This document shows, piece by piece, positions 7,789 to 15,080 of a DNA stretch of 19,060 nucleotides. Source of the stretch: Alphaproteobacteria bacterium (GTDB taxonomy: Bacteria > Pseudomonadota > Alphaproteobacteria > Micavibrionales > UBA2020). The first letter of the stretch is position 1. Each line of letters starts with the position of its first letter. The DNA lies in the NCBI GenBank assembly GCA_029266795.1, contig JAQSWE010000034.1, forward strand, positions 1-19,060. The letters run 5' to 3'. The notes beneath the pieces are model-generated. The model did no database searches, was not told the origin of the DNA, and saw only the letters and a program-made list of their open reading frames with translations. The position numbers and the translations under genes are program-made.

Positions 7789-7791
7789 CAA
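7764..7791 (-). promoter_or_regulatory. Sigma70-type promoter of the nine-gene operon
   Basis: On the minus strand TTGATA (7791-7786, 5 of 6 with TTGACA) and GATAAT (7769-7764, 5 of 6 with TATAAT) are separated by 16 bp. Transcription would begin near 7757, leaving a leader of about 45 nt before ATG 7711. The spacer is almost exactly filled by the palindromic operator, as in classic TetR repression. Confidence 0.65.
7770..7788. promoter_or_regulatory. Perfect 19-bp palindromic operator, probable TetR binding site
   Basis: ATACTAGACAGTCTAGTAT is a perfect inverted repeat (9 bp, 1-bp centre, 9 bp) in the intergenic region between the divergent FAD oxidoreductase and tetR genes. Size, symmetry and place fit a TetR-family dimer site. 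It lies between the -35 and -10 of the leftward promoter and overlaps the -10 of the rightward one, so one bound repressor should block both. Confidence 0.8.
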
Positions 7792-7810
7792 ATGCACGAG
7801 AGCAAAAATT

Positions 7811-8461
7811 ATGACCGCCAAAAAGAAGACCCGCACAGGCGATCCTGCAAAGAAAACCGCCATATTGAAGGCAGCCATGCGCCTGTTTCCCGAGCGTGGC
7901 TTTTCGGACACCTCGATGGATGCGATTGCGGCAGTGGCCGGTGTGACCAAACAGACCGTGTATGCGCATTATCACAGCAAGGATCAACTGTTCGAAGACA
8001 TGATTATCGCGCTGTGTGACAAGCACGCCGATGCGGCGAAATCGCCGCCCGGCAAGCCAAAGCCGATTGATGAACAATTGTTTGACGCGGGCCTTGCCTT
8101 TCTTAATTTCGTGACGAGCGATGAATGCCTTTCGGTGACGCGACTTGTGATTTCCGAAGTCAATCGCCACCCTGCCCTCGCCCAGAAGTATTACGAGGAT
8201 GGTACGCAACGCCTGCTGAATACCTTTGCCACTTTCCTGAAGGAGCAAAACAAGCTCGGCACGCTATCGATACCTGATCCTGATAGTGCATCGTCCTACT
8301 TCCTCGCATTGCTGAAAGGCCGCTATTACTTACGCATGGTTCTGGGCGTGCGGCCCCGCCCGACTGCGAAAGACAAGGAAGAAAACGTGCGCGACACCGT
8401 CGCCATCTTCATGCGGCTGTATGGAGGCCGCGACGCACTGCATACACGCAGCCGGTTCTAG
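7811..8461 (+). CDS. TetR/AcrR family transcriptional regulator
   Basis: 216-residue repressor-type protein. After a basic N-terminus (Lys-rich, residues 1-16) comes the TetR DNA-binding domain (about 16-62): K-T-A-I-L-K-A-A-M-R-L-F, F-S-D-T-S-M-D-A-I-A, then A-G-V-T-K-Q-T-V-Y-A-H-Y and a terminating S-K-D-Q-L-F. The rest is a helical ligand/dimer domain of the AefR-like C-terminal type (R-L-V-I-S-E-V-N-R-H-P and a late K-G-R-Y-Y-L-R). The ligand is not predictable. It is divergent from the nine-gene operon with a palindromic operator between, so the natural reading is that it represses that operon and itself. The gene ends in TAG that also begins the Shine-Dalgarno of the next gene, so the two are co-transcribed. 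Confidence 0.95.
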   Translation: MTAKKKTRTGDPAKKTAILKAAMRLFPERGFSDTSMDAIAAVAGVTKQTVYAHYHSKDQLFEDMIIALCDKHADAAKSPPGKPKPIDEQLFDAGLAFLNFVTSDECLSVTRLVISEVNRHPALAQKYYEDGTQRLLNTFATFLKEQNKLGTLSIPDPDSASSYFLALLKGRYYLRMVLGVRPRPTAKDKEENVRDTVAIFMRLYGGRDALHTRSRF

Positions 8462-8471
8462 GAGAAGGCTA

Positions 8472-9329
8472 TTGAATCTCGTGTCAAAATTGCTGGCGCC
8501 GCTCTGCAGCCTGATCGCACTCACCGGTTGCTCTGCCGTCGACGTTCTTAATTTCACGATTCCTAAATCGGGCTATACCGTACATAAGGATATCGCGTAC
8601 GGCGCCGATAAGTCTCAAAAACTCGACGTCTACATCCCCGATAAAAAACGCGCCTCCGGCTGTGTCGTGCTGTTTTTTTATGGCGGAAGCTGGCAAACGG
8701 GCAGTAAAGACAATTACCTTTTCGCCGGGGAAGCTTTTTCGTCACTTGGCTGCGTCACGGTGCTGGCGGAATACCGGCGTTATCCGGAAGTCAAATTTCC
8801 CGTATTCCTGCAGGATAGTGCCAAAGCGCTTGCATGGACTCATAAACATGTTGGCGAATATGGCGGCCGCGCGGATAACATCTTTGTTGTAGGGCATTCA
8901 GCGGGTGCCTATAACGCGATGATGCTGGCGGCCGATGCAAGTCTGCTCAAAGCCGAAGGCGGCAGTTCCGGCTGGATACGCGGCGTGATCGGCATCGCAG
9001 GTCCTTATGATTTCCTGCCGTTCATTGACGACAAGATCAAAGATATTTTCAGCACCGTAAAGGCGGAAGACACACAGCCAGTCAATTATGTTCATGCGAA
9101 CATGCCACCCGTGCTAATGGCGACAGGGACGAAAGATACAGAAGTCCTGCCGCGCAATACGCGCCTGATGGCTGCCAAGATGGAGAAGTTTGGCAACAAG
9201 CCGGTCGTCAAGATCTATGAGGGTGCCGGCCATGTCGGTATCGCACTGTCGCTCGCGCGGGGTTTCCGCAACAAAACCCCGGTTCTGCAAGACAGCGCAA
9301 ACTTCATTGCGCTGCACGAAAAGAAATAA
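8472..9329 (+). CDS. Alpha/beta hydrolase (esterase-like) lipoprotein
   Basis: 285-residue alpha/beta hydrolase starting at TTG 8472, chosen because AGGAGAAGG at 8460-8468 lies just upstream and because this start gives a short lipoprotein signal with lipobox L-T-G-C (Cys20); an upstream in-frame ATG at 8421 would put non-signal residues in front. The fold shows an oxyanion F-Y-G-G-S-W (69-74, with Tyr where HGG is usual), the nucleophile elbow G-H-S-A-G (Ser143), an acid in G-T-K-D-T-E (Asp222) and G-A-G-H (His254), so the triad is complete. It resembles carboxylesterase and arylformamidase-like enzymes. Envelope anchoring argues for a lipid or ester substrate outside the cytoplasm. Co-transcribed with tetR; its TAA is directly followed by the stop of the convergent gene. 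Confidence 0.88.
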   Translation: MNLVSKLLAPLCSLIALTGCSAVDVLNFTIPKSGYTVHKDIAYGADKSQKLDVYIPDKKRASGCVVLFFYGGSWQTGSKDNYLFAGEAFSSLGCVTVLAEYRRYPEVKFPVFLQDSAKALAWTHKHVGEYGGRADNIFVVGHSAGAYNAMMLAADASLLKAEGGSSGWIRGVIGIAGPYDFLPFIDDKIKDIFSTVKAEDTQPVNYVHANMPPVLMATGTKDTEVLPRNTRLMAAKMEKFGNKPVVKIYEGAGHVGIALSLARGFRNKTPVLQDSANFIALHEKK

Positions 9330-10937
9330 TCAGGCCTGCAACGCGGGATCGGGCGGCGGCATATTTTGGAGCGGCTCTTCTGCCTCCGGGACGCGGCCGA
9401 TGGGTGCGAGGGTGTCGACCGAAGCGAGTGCCTTGGTTGCGGGTCCGTGCAGCACTTTGCCATCTGGCGTGTAACGCGAGCCGTCGCAAGGACAATCCCA
9501 GCTTTTTTCCGACCCGTTCCACTGCACGATGCAGCCAAGATGCGTGCAGGACGCGCTGCATTCATGCAGCTGCCCATGATCATCGCGGTAGGCGGCAATT
9601 TTATGCATGCCGCGGCGCAAGATAGCTCCCTCGCCTATGCCAATTTGGTCTTCACCCTCTGCCTCAGCGGGTGCCACAAAATCTGACACCATATAGCCGA
9701 CGGCGTTTGAATTTTCACGGATGTAACGTCCGAGGTTGCTGAACATCTTGCGTGACGGATCAAAGACCTGTTCGAGTACGTTCTCATGCCCCATAATCAG
9801 GTCGCGTATCAGCGTCGCCGCAATCGTTCCATAGGTCATGCCCGTGCCGGAAAATCCTGTCGCGACATAAACGTTCTTATCGCCCGGATTGCGGCCAATG
9901 AAAGCGACGTCGTCGACAGACTGGATGATCTGCCCCGACCAGCGGTAGAGCACCGGCCCGGTGCCCGGAAACAGTGCGCGCATCCAGTCCTCGACGGCCT
10001 GATAACGCTGCGCGCCGTCGTTCGCCTGCCCGGTCTTGTGGTCTTCACCGCCGACGACCAGCATGTCATAGGTTTCGCCGCTGACCGTTCTCAGGTAATG
10101 ATAAGGATCATTCATATCCCAGAGCATGAACGGCTTGTATAAGTCCTTCGGTATCCGGCATGCGATGCTGTAACTGCGGTATGCTGCTTGTTTGGTGTGA
10201 AGCGTCAGCGTGTCGTTGATGGGCGTATGCGTTGCAACAACGATAGCGCGCGCTTCCACCCGATAGCCGTTATCGGTCACGACATATGGATTATCGCCGC
10301 CGTGAACTTCCTGCACGGCATTACCGGTATGTACGACCCCGCCGCGCGAGACAATGATCGCGGCGAGTTTCAGCATGTATTTCGTCGGGTGAAAGATATG
10401 CTGGTTGGGTACCTGCAGGCAGCCCGATGTCCAATAAAAGCGCCCGATATCGATCTGTGAAAGCTTCTTCCAGCCTGGGAGTCCTGATTGTTTCGCCGCG
10501 TCGGCTTCACGCTGCAGCATATCTTGTTGCTCGGGTGTCGTCGCCAGCATATAGCCCGTGACAGGGTAATAGGCGCAATCGATTTTTTCTTCCTCGATGA
10601 TCTTGCCGACAAGCTTGGACGCCATCACATGCGCCTGTGCGATGAGCGTGGTCGTCTCAGCCCCAAAACTATCCTGTAAATCGCAATAGCGGGCATCGAG
10701 AACAGTTGTCAGATGCCCCGTGGTGCGGCCAGTTTCACCGCGTGCGAGTTCCTGCGAATCGAGCACGACAACAGATTTTCCCGCGCGTTGAAGCAGGTAA
10801 GCAGTTGTCAGGCCTGTCAATCCGCCGCCCACAATGCAGACATCCGCGCTTAGGTTTTCCGACAGGCGCGGATAATGGGTTCTGCCTACATCGCCATCAC
10901 GCCAATGACTTAAGCTTCCTTCGTTGAGAATTGACAT
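9330..10937 (-). CDS. FAD-dependent oxidoreductase with C-terminal Rieske domain (Asp at a ligand position)
   Basis: 535 residues from ATG 10937, preferred over an upstream TTG at 10967 because AGGAG lies 6 nt before it. The DAO-type flavin domain begins near residue 32 with D-V-C-I-V-G-G-G-L-T-G-L, then R-G-E-T-G-R-T-T-G-H; G-F-S-G-T-G-M-T-Y-G follows at about 370. The C-terminal Rieske domain has C464-T-H466-L-G-C469 and C482-P-C484-D485-G-S. Canonical Rieske sites read C-x-H...C-x-x-H; here the second His is Asp (GAC at 9485-9483), while both disulfide Cys are kept. Cytoplasmic by appearance; the substrate is unknown for this family (YhfW-like). It lies 52 nt after the EEP gene and may share its transcript. 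Confidence 0.93.
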   Translation of the reverse strand: MSILNEGSLSHWRDGDVGRTHYPRLSENLSADVCIVGGGLTGLTTAYLLQRAGKSVVVLDSQELARGETGRTTGHLTTVLDARYCDLQDSFGAETTTLIAQAHVMASKLVGKIIEEEKIDCAYYPVTGYMLATTPEQQDMLQREADAAKQSGLPGWKKLSQIDIGRFYWTSGCLQVPNQHIFHPTKYMLKLAAIIVSRGGVVHTGNAVQEVHGGDNPYVVTDNGYRVEARAIVVATHTPINDTLTLHTKQAAYRSYSIACRIPKDLYKPFMLWDMNDPYHYLRTVSGETYDMLVVGGEDHKTGQANDGAQRYQAVEDWMRALFPGTGPVLYRWSGQIIQSVDDVAFIGRNPGDKNVYVATGFSGTGMTYGTIAATLIRDLIMGHENVLEQVFDPSRKMFSNLGRYIRENSNAVGYMVSDFVAPAEAEGEDQIGIGEGAILRRGMHKIAAYRDDHGQLHECSASCTHLGCIVQWNGSEKSWDCPCDGSRYTPDGKVLHGPATKALASVDTLAPIGRVPEAEEPLQNMPPPDPALQA

Positions 10938-10989
10938 GCCGGCTCCTGTGTTCACTTTTGGTTCCAACGCCGGTCGAGCGCGTTTAGTT

Positions 10990-11745
10990 TCACCAATTAC
11001 AGTCTACCAGCAGCGCAGCATGGTCAGAAAATGGCTGCGGGATGATTTTTAGGTCCAGTTTGTCCACAAGGCTGCTGCTGGCGATGCAGAGGTCAAGCGC
11101 GACTTCCTTGCGGTGGATGCGGAAGGTCGGGTGATGTTCTTCGTTGAGGACTTTCAAGTCGTCGCCGTTCAGGAATTCTTTCAGCTCCGAGAATCCGTGA
11201 AGAATATTGAAGTCCGCAAGAATAATAACTTCCCTGCCCTGCTCCGCGATCAACTTGCGCAGCTCGGCAAACTGTTTCTCGCGCACTTTTCTTTGTAGGG
11301 AGAAGTGCGTAAAGAATACAGCGACACCGTTCGGGAGCATGACGCGGTGAATCAGGCGCTTTGACCCGGCGGAGAAGTACAGTTTCTCAAATGGCAGGTC
11401 CTGTACGGACATGAAGGCGGCGCTTTTTCCGAAGTGAAGTGGGAGTTTGGCAAGCCAGTTACCAGGGCCATATTTGTCCGCGATGTCGTAATAGCGGAAA
11501 TCATCATCCATTAGAAACTTGAGCTGGTTGAAGCGTGCGGAATGCACGGAGCCCTCGTCAATCTCCACAAAGCAGCAGAGATCGGGCTTTGTATTGGTGA
11601 TAATCCCTTTCAACTGCATCAACACCTGCTGCTGGAGCGGAATGCTGCAATAGAAATGGCGGTTGAAACGGCAGACATGTTGCCACAGCGTTCCGTCTAT
11701 GCCCCGTGCGTAACCGATATTGCTGAAAAGGATTCGAAAGCCCAT
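10990..11745 (-). CDS. Endonuclease/exonuclease/phosphatase (EEP) family protein
   Basis: 251-residue member of the EEP (DNase I-like) metallo-phosphoesterase superfamily. Landmarks in order are an N-terminal F-S-N-I-G (Asn9), P-D-L-C-C-F-V-E-I (Glu61, metal ligand), F-F-T-H-F (His147), I-L-A-D-F-N (Asp178 and Asn180), D-L near Asp218 and the terminal S-D-H-A (Asp241, His242). The catalytic set looks complete. No signal peptide is seen. It begins 1 nt after the stop of the PLD gene. In E. coli ybhP (EEP) is likewise next to clsB (PLD-type cardiolipin synthase), so action on phospholipid head groups or a related phosphodiester is a better guess than DNA cleavage. Substrate unproven. Confidence 0.88.
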   Translation of the reverse strand: MGFRILFSNIGYARGIDGTLWQHVCRFNRHFYCSIPLQQQVLMQLKGIITNTKPDLCCFVEIDEGSVHSARFNQLKFLMDDDFRYYDIADKYGPGNWLAKLPLHFGKSAAFMSVQDLPFEKLYFSAGSKRLIHRVMLPNGVAVFFTHFSLQRKVREKQFAELRKLIAEQGREVIILADFNILHGFSELKEFLNGDDLKVLNEEHHPTFRIHRKEVALDLCIASSSLVDKLDLKIIPQPFSDHAALLVDCNW

Positions 11746-11746
11746 A

Positions 11747-12838
11747 TCAAAGTACTTCCTTCAAGCATCGCCCCAAATATCCCGTGATACGCTGGCCAAG
11801 GGGAATATCGTGCACGTATTTCATATCTGCGATACGTGCATCGCGGATATAGGCGTCGGAAGCTACGCGCAATTCAACAAGCGCATCGTGATTACGGATG
11901 ATGAGGTTTGCCTCGCGGTTTTTCAACAGACTGAGATAATCCATGTTCGTGCTGCCGACAGTTGCCCAAGTATCGTCAATGATAGCATATTTTGCGTGGA
12001 GCACCTGAAACGGATAAAGATAAAGCTTTATTTTATGCTGCAGGAGTCCCGCAAAATATGAATGCGAAACATGGTCGGCGAGCGGCACATCGGTTCTCTC
12101 ACTCATAAGTATTTCTACCTTCACTCCGCGGCGCGCCGCTTTAATAAGCGCGCGCCGCAGGCGGTGCGGCGGCAGGAAATAGGGCGTCACAAGTCTCACA
12201 GAGGATTTTGCTGCTTTGATCTGGGTTAGAAGCTGCTTGTAGATCTGGTTCATGTGGAGGGTCGGTGATGATACCGCATAACCGCGCTCCGCTTTCATAT
12301 CGGCCGATGCCGAGCCGCGAATTTTTTCATTTTTTTCTTCTGCTTCCCAGATGCGGTCAAAATGATGCGCAACATCGGCCATGCCGCCACCTGTGAAACG
12401 GCAATGCAGCTCGTGCCAATGCTCCATGATTTCCCACAGGCACGCGCTGCCGGTATGTGCGATGCGTCGATCGATGAGCATCGTCTTTACATGACTGCGT
12501 GGCAGCCAGCGCGCCGGGTTGAAGGCGCGGCGTGAGAGTAACGGGTTGTAGAAATGCACCTCACCTCCATTCTTCCGTATATTCTCAAGATGCGGGCTCA
12601 GGAAAATGCCTCGGCTGCCGACGCCGTCAAACATCAGGCGAACCTTCACGCCCTCCGACGCCTTGCGCGCGAACAATTCCAGAAAGCGCTTGCCGGCGCT
12701 ATCGTCCATGATGATGTATTGCTCGAATTCAATAGAATGCTGTGCGGCTAGACAGTCAGCATACATCGCATCCCATATCTCGGAGGTGCGGTAAATAAAC
12801 TTCATGGTTGAGCCGTTATCGTTGTGCCCCTCTTGCAT
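11747..12838 (-). CDS. Phospholipase D / cardiolipin synthase-like protein (ClsB-like)
   Basis: 363-residue protein with two HKD motifs: H116-V-K118-T-M-L-I-D123 and H281-A-K283-Y-A-I-I-D288. The second is followed by the canonical G-S-T-N-M-D; the first by G-S-A-C-L, lacking the usual Asn. A V-T-P-Y-F-L-P-P strand near 217-224 and N-R-E-A-N near 308 also fit PLD-type cardiolipin synthases. No N-terminal membrane segments are visible, as in ClsB rather than ClsA. ATG 12838 is chosen for AAGGA about 7 nt upstream; an inner ATG at 12805 has a poorer site. Probably makes or remodels anionic phospholipids at the membrane. It leads an operon with the EEP gene under a stress-type promoter. Exact reaction uncertain. 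Confidence 0.88.
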   Translation of the reverse strand: MQEGHNDNGSTMKFIYRTSEIWDAMYADCLAAQHSIEFEQYIIMDDSAGKRFLELFARKASEGVKVRLMFDGVGSRGIFLSPHLENIRKNGGEVHFYNPLLSRRAFNPARWLPRSHVKTMLIDRRIAHTGSACLWEIMEHWHELHCRFTGGGMADVAHHFDRIWEAEEKNEKIRGSASADMKAERGYAVSSPTLHMNQIYKQLLTQIKAAKSSVRLVTPYFLPPHRLRRALIKAARRGVKVEILMSERTDVPLADHVSHSYFAGLLQHKIKLYLYPFQVLHAKYAIIDDTWATVGSTNMDYLSLLKNREANLIIRNHDALVELRVASDAYIRDARIADMKYVHDIPLGQRITGYLGRCLKEVL

Positions 12839-12877
12839 CAGCCGGTCCTTTGTTGCTGCTGGAGAATGCTAGCAACA

Positions 12878-12902
12878 AACACTTGTGAAAACAAAGGGTT
12901 CC
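12878..12902 (-). promoter_or_regulatory. EcfG-type (general stress) promoter of the PLD-EEP genes
   Basis: Minus-strand GGAAC (12902-12898), 16 nt, then TGTT (12881-12878). The consensus of the alphaproteobacterial stress sigma factor EcfG is GGAAC-N16/17-CGTT. Transcription would start near 12871, giving a leader of about 33 nt before ATG 12838. Confidence 0.7.
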
Positions 12903-12909
12903 AAGCAGG

Positions 12910-12935
12910 AAAAGCCGCCGGACGAATCCGGCGGC
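12910..12935 (-). terminator. Rho-independent terminator of the GSP17M-like gene
   Basis: GCCGCCGGA (12914-12922), loop CGAA, TCCGGCGGC (12927-12935): a perfect 9-bp GC-rich stem. Read on the minus strand it is followed by TTTT (12913-12910). It lies just after the stop of the stress-protein gene and before the PLD promoter, so it insulates the two units. Confidence 0.85.
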
Positions 12936-12963
12936 CATTCCTTAAGCTAACAAAGCCAACAGC

Positions 12964-13464
12964 TTACGCTGCAACGGCGATGTTATGCGCTTGCGTGTTT
13001 TTCTCGAGCATATCCTTCACGCGGCGTTTCTGTTCGCCGTCGGTCGGCTTCACGGCGAGCAGGATATTGCCCGCTTTCAGCTCGTCTTCATAGATTTTTG
13101 CTTCATGTTCGGGAATGCCCGCACCAACCAGTGCGCCGATCAGACCGCCCGTTGCTGCACCCGCGCCGAGGCCGGCGAGAGCACCCGTGAGCGAGCCCAC
13201 AACGATTAGGTTCAGACCGGGAATGGCAAGTGCGCCAGCCGCGAGAACGGAACCGAGGATTGCTCCTACGACGCCGCCGAAGGTGGCACCAGCAGCAGCG
13301 CCTTCATCGGCACGGCTCTTGGTTTCGATCTGGAAATGGTTGCCACGGCTTTCTTCAGTCACGATGAGGCTGATCTGCTCTTCGCGGATGCCCATGTCGA
13401 CGAGGCGGTTGAGGGCGAGTTCGGCAGCCGAACGGGTGTCAAAAGTTGCTGTTACATGCGTCAT
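12964..13464 (-). CDS. YflT/GSP17M-like general stress protein with glycine-zipper membrane region
   Basis: 166 residues. The N-terminal part (V-T-A-T-F-D-T-R-S-A-A-E-L-A-L-N-R-L followed by G-I-R-E-E-Q-I-S-L-I-V-T) is the ferredoxin-like 'general stress protein 17M' domain known from heat-induced Bacillus YflT. The middle (about 55-115) is very rich in Gly and Ala with G-x-x-x-G spacing, a glycine-zipper hydrophobic region that may insert in or pack against a membrane. A C-terminal strand-helix (A-G-N-I-L-L-A-V-K-P) repeats the compact fold. The molecular function is unknown. It is monocistronic, with an EcfG-type promoter in front and a strong terminator behind, so the general stress assignment is supported from two sides. 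Confidence 0.85.
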   Translation of the reverse strand: MTHVTATFDTRSAAELALNRLVDMGIREEQISLIVTEESRGNHFQIETKSRADEGAAAGATFGGVVGAILGSVLAAGALAIPGLNLIVVGSLTGALAGLGAGAATGGLIGALVGAGIPEHEAKIYEDELKAGNILLAVKPTDGEQKRRVKDMLEKNTQAHNIAVAA

Positions 13465-13509
13465 GATGTGTTCTCCTAAGTATTATTGTTATGGTTTTTC
13501 AGGAGAACC

Positions 13510-13534
13510 AACAAATCATAGTAATTTTTGTTCC
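13510..13534 (-). promoter_or_regulatory. EcfG-type (general stress) promoter of the GSP17M-like gene
   Basis: Minus-strand GGAAC (13534-13530), 16 nt, TGTT (13513-13510). The start point would be near 13503, about 40 nt before ATG 13464, which has its own AGGAG Shine-Dalgarno. The -35 begins 9 nt after the stop of the preceding Mla-operon gene. Confidence 0.75.
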
Positions 13535-13542
13535 TTAACCTT

Positions 13543-14187
13543 TCAGGGCATTGTCCCAGACTTGGGAGCATCAGGCGCTGGCGGCGACTTATTGATTGCA
13601 ACGTCTTTCGCAACGCGAGAAAGCCCTGTTGCGACGATTTTGCGCAGCAAGGTCTCGAGATCGCCTGTAATTGCCGTGATGGTGTTCGCACCCGCCGGCA
13701 TTTTTTCCGTGAGCGTAAAATCGCGCAGCAATTTTTCGTCAGCGCGCATGATGAGCCGGAAGGTGAGCGAGACGCGTACCTCCGGCATGCCGGTCGCCTC
13801 CGCCGCATAAACTGGCTGGAAATCATTGACCTTGATTTGCAGCGAATAGGGTGCATTCACGCCGCTATCAGGCGATATCGCCGAAAAACGGGCCGACTGG
13901 ATAAGAAAATCCTGCAGCACCTTGTTCAGTGCATCCGGCCACGCAGCATCTGCATAGAAATCCATGCGACGCCCGCCAGACATATGCAAGGCGATGCGGG
14001 ACGTGTCAAAACCTGCAGGTACTTCCGGTTCCTGCACGATCACGGCGGAAGAAGACACCCGTTTTTCGGGTTTTTCCGCATGCAACGTGTAAACCGAGAC
14101 GGGCGGCGCTTTTGATTTGGTGATGTTGCCGCAACCTGCAAGCATGACGAGGCAGGCAAGAGCCAGGGCCGGGATAATTTTCTTCAT
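13543..14187 (-). CDS. ABC-type transport auxiliary lipoprotein of the Mla-like system
   Basis: 214-residue lipoprotein: signal M-K-K-I-I...L-A-G-C with Cys19. The mature part fits the ABC_trans_aux (PqiC-like) family found with MCE lipid transporters: an early Y-T-L strand, I-A-L-H-M-S with Y-A-D-A-A-W-P-D-A-L-N (about 85-95), a Q-D-F-L-I-Q-S-A-R-F helix, a Y-S-L-Q-I-K-V-N-D-F-Q-P strand, and R-V-S-L-T-F-R-L-I. Likely anchored in the outer or inner membrane facing the periplasm, where PqiC-like proteins help MCE tunnels meet the outer membrane. Last gene of the four-gene operon; its ATG overlaps the MCE stop as ATGA. No clear terminator follows. Confidence 0.88.
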   Translation of the reverse strand: MKKIIPALALACLVMLAGCGNITKSKAPPVSVYTLHAEKPEKRVSSSAVIVQEPEVPAGFDTSRIALHMSGGRRMDFYADAAWPDALNKVLQDFLIQSARFSAISPDSGVNAPYSLQIKVNDFQPVYAAEATGMPEVRVSLTFRLIMRADEKLLRDFTLTEKMPAGANTITAITGDLETLLRKIVATGLSRVAKDVAINKSPPAPDAPKSGTMP

Positions 14188-15080
14188 TTTGGTATCTCCA
14201 CGCCGCGCGAGGACGGCTGATAAATGACTTGCGAGGGGTCGCGGTCGAGCTTGTCGGCGAGCTTGCGCACGGAATTGGCGGTGCCGCGCGTCGCGCGGGA
14301 TGCGGCGGTGAACTGCTCAAGTCCCTCCGACGCGAACCGGTCGATATGCGGGCGGTTGCGATCCAGCAAGCCGCTAAAGTTTCCAGCGGCAGCATCAAGG
14401 TTATCGACGGTACTATTCATGTTCTCGATCAATTTTGGCATCTGCGCGCTCGACAGGCTCAAGTTATCGAGCAGCATGGTGACATTCGTGACGTTGACGG
14501 GGCTAAGGACGCCGTTCAGGTCGCGACTGATGTTCTCGAGGTTGACCATGGCTGCCTGAACGGCGGACATGGTTTTATCGTTCAGCATCATGTCGAATTT
14601 GGCGGTAATTGCACGGATCTGCGACGTGATGGCAGGAATATCCTCGAGTGCCTCGTACAGCTTCGATGCGCTGCCTTGCAGCATCGGATAATCCATGCCT
14701 GCAACTTTGACCGGTTCTTCGGTATCTTCTTTCGTTGTCGACATTTCGATACGCACAAGGCCAGTGACACCTTGCGTCGCCATCGTGACTTTCGTCTTGG
14801 CCTTCACAGGCGTCGATTTGTCGACGCCGATATCCACATGGATGAGCTCCGGGTTGTCCTTCACGAGACGCAGCGCCATGACCTTGCCGACTTTGACGCC
14901 CTTGTACTGGACGCCCGCGCCCTCCTCCAGACCCGTGATGGAATCGTGGAATTCGACGGTATAGAATTTATAATCCTTCTGCTCCTGTGGCCCCATCAGC
15001 CAGATGAAGAAGCATACAGAGGCAAGGATGGCGGCGGAGACAAACAACCCGACCATAAAATAGGGTGCGGTTTTTTCCAT
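14184..15080 (-). CDS. mlaD: MCE-domain (MlaD-like) periplasmic lipid-transport protein
   Basis: 298 residues: one N-terminal transmembrane helix (about 8-30), then the MCE domain (about 38-120) with Y-T-V-E-F...G-L-E-E-G-A-G-V-Q-Y-K-G-V-K-V-G-K-V, the usual MCE signature, and V-T-G-L-V-R-I-E. A long helical C-terminal region rich in Asn, Asp and Ser (about 150-280) likely forms part of a hexameric channel or shaft. It is the substrate-binding component of a Mla-type ABC system moving phospholipids between the membranes. Its ATG shares one base with the ATPase stop (TGATG). Confidence 0.92.
   Translation of the reverse strand: MEKTAPYFMVGLFVSAAILASVCFFIWLMGPQEQKDYKFYTVEFHDSITGLEEGAGVQYKGVKVGKVMALRLVKDNPELIHVDIGVDKSTPVKAKTKVTMATQGVTGLVRIEMSTTKEDTEEPVKVAGMDYPMLQGSASKLYEALEDIPAITSQIRAITAKFDMMLNDKTMSAVQAAMVNLENISRDLNGVLSPVNVTNVTMLLDNLSLSSAQMPKLIENMNSTVDNLDAAAGNFSGLLDRNRPHIDRFASEGLEQFTAASRATRGTANSVRKLADKLDRDPSQVIYQPSSRGVEIPK

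Noticed and set aside
7733..8248. Minus-strand frame overlapping tetR and the operator
   Set aside because: TetR on the plus strand has all domain features; this frame crosses the promoter region and has no similarity I can recognise.
10938..10967. TTG start 30 nt upstream for the FAD-Rieske protein
   Set aside because: The ATG at 10937 has an AGGAG at ideal distance and begins at the usual family N-terminus.
10950..11005. GAAAC-N17-CGTT upstream of the FAD-Rieske gene as a stress promoter
   Set aside because: The -35 differs from GGAAC, and the match is not better than chance.
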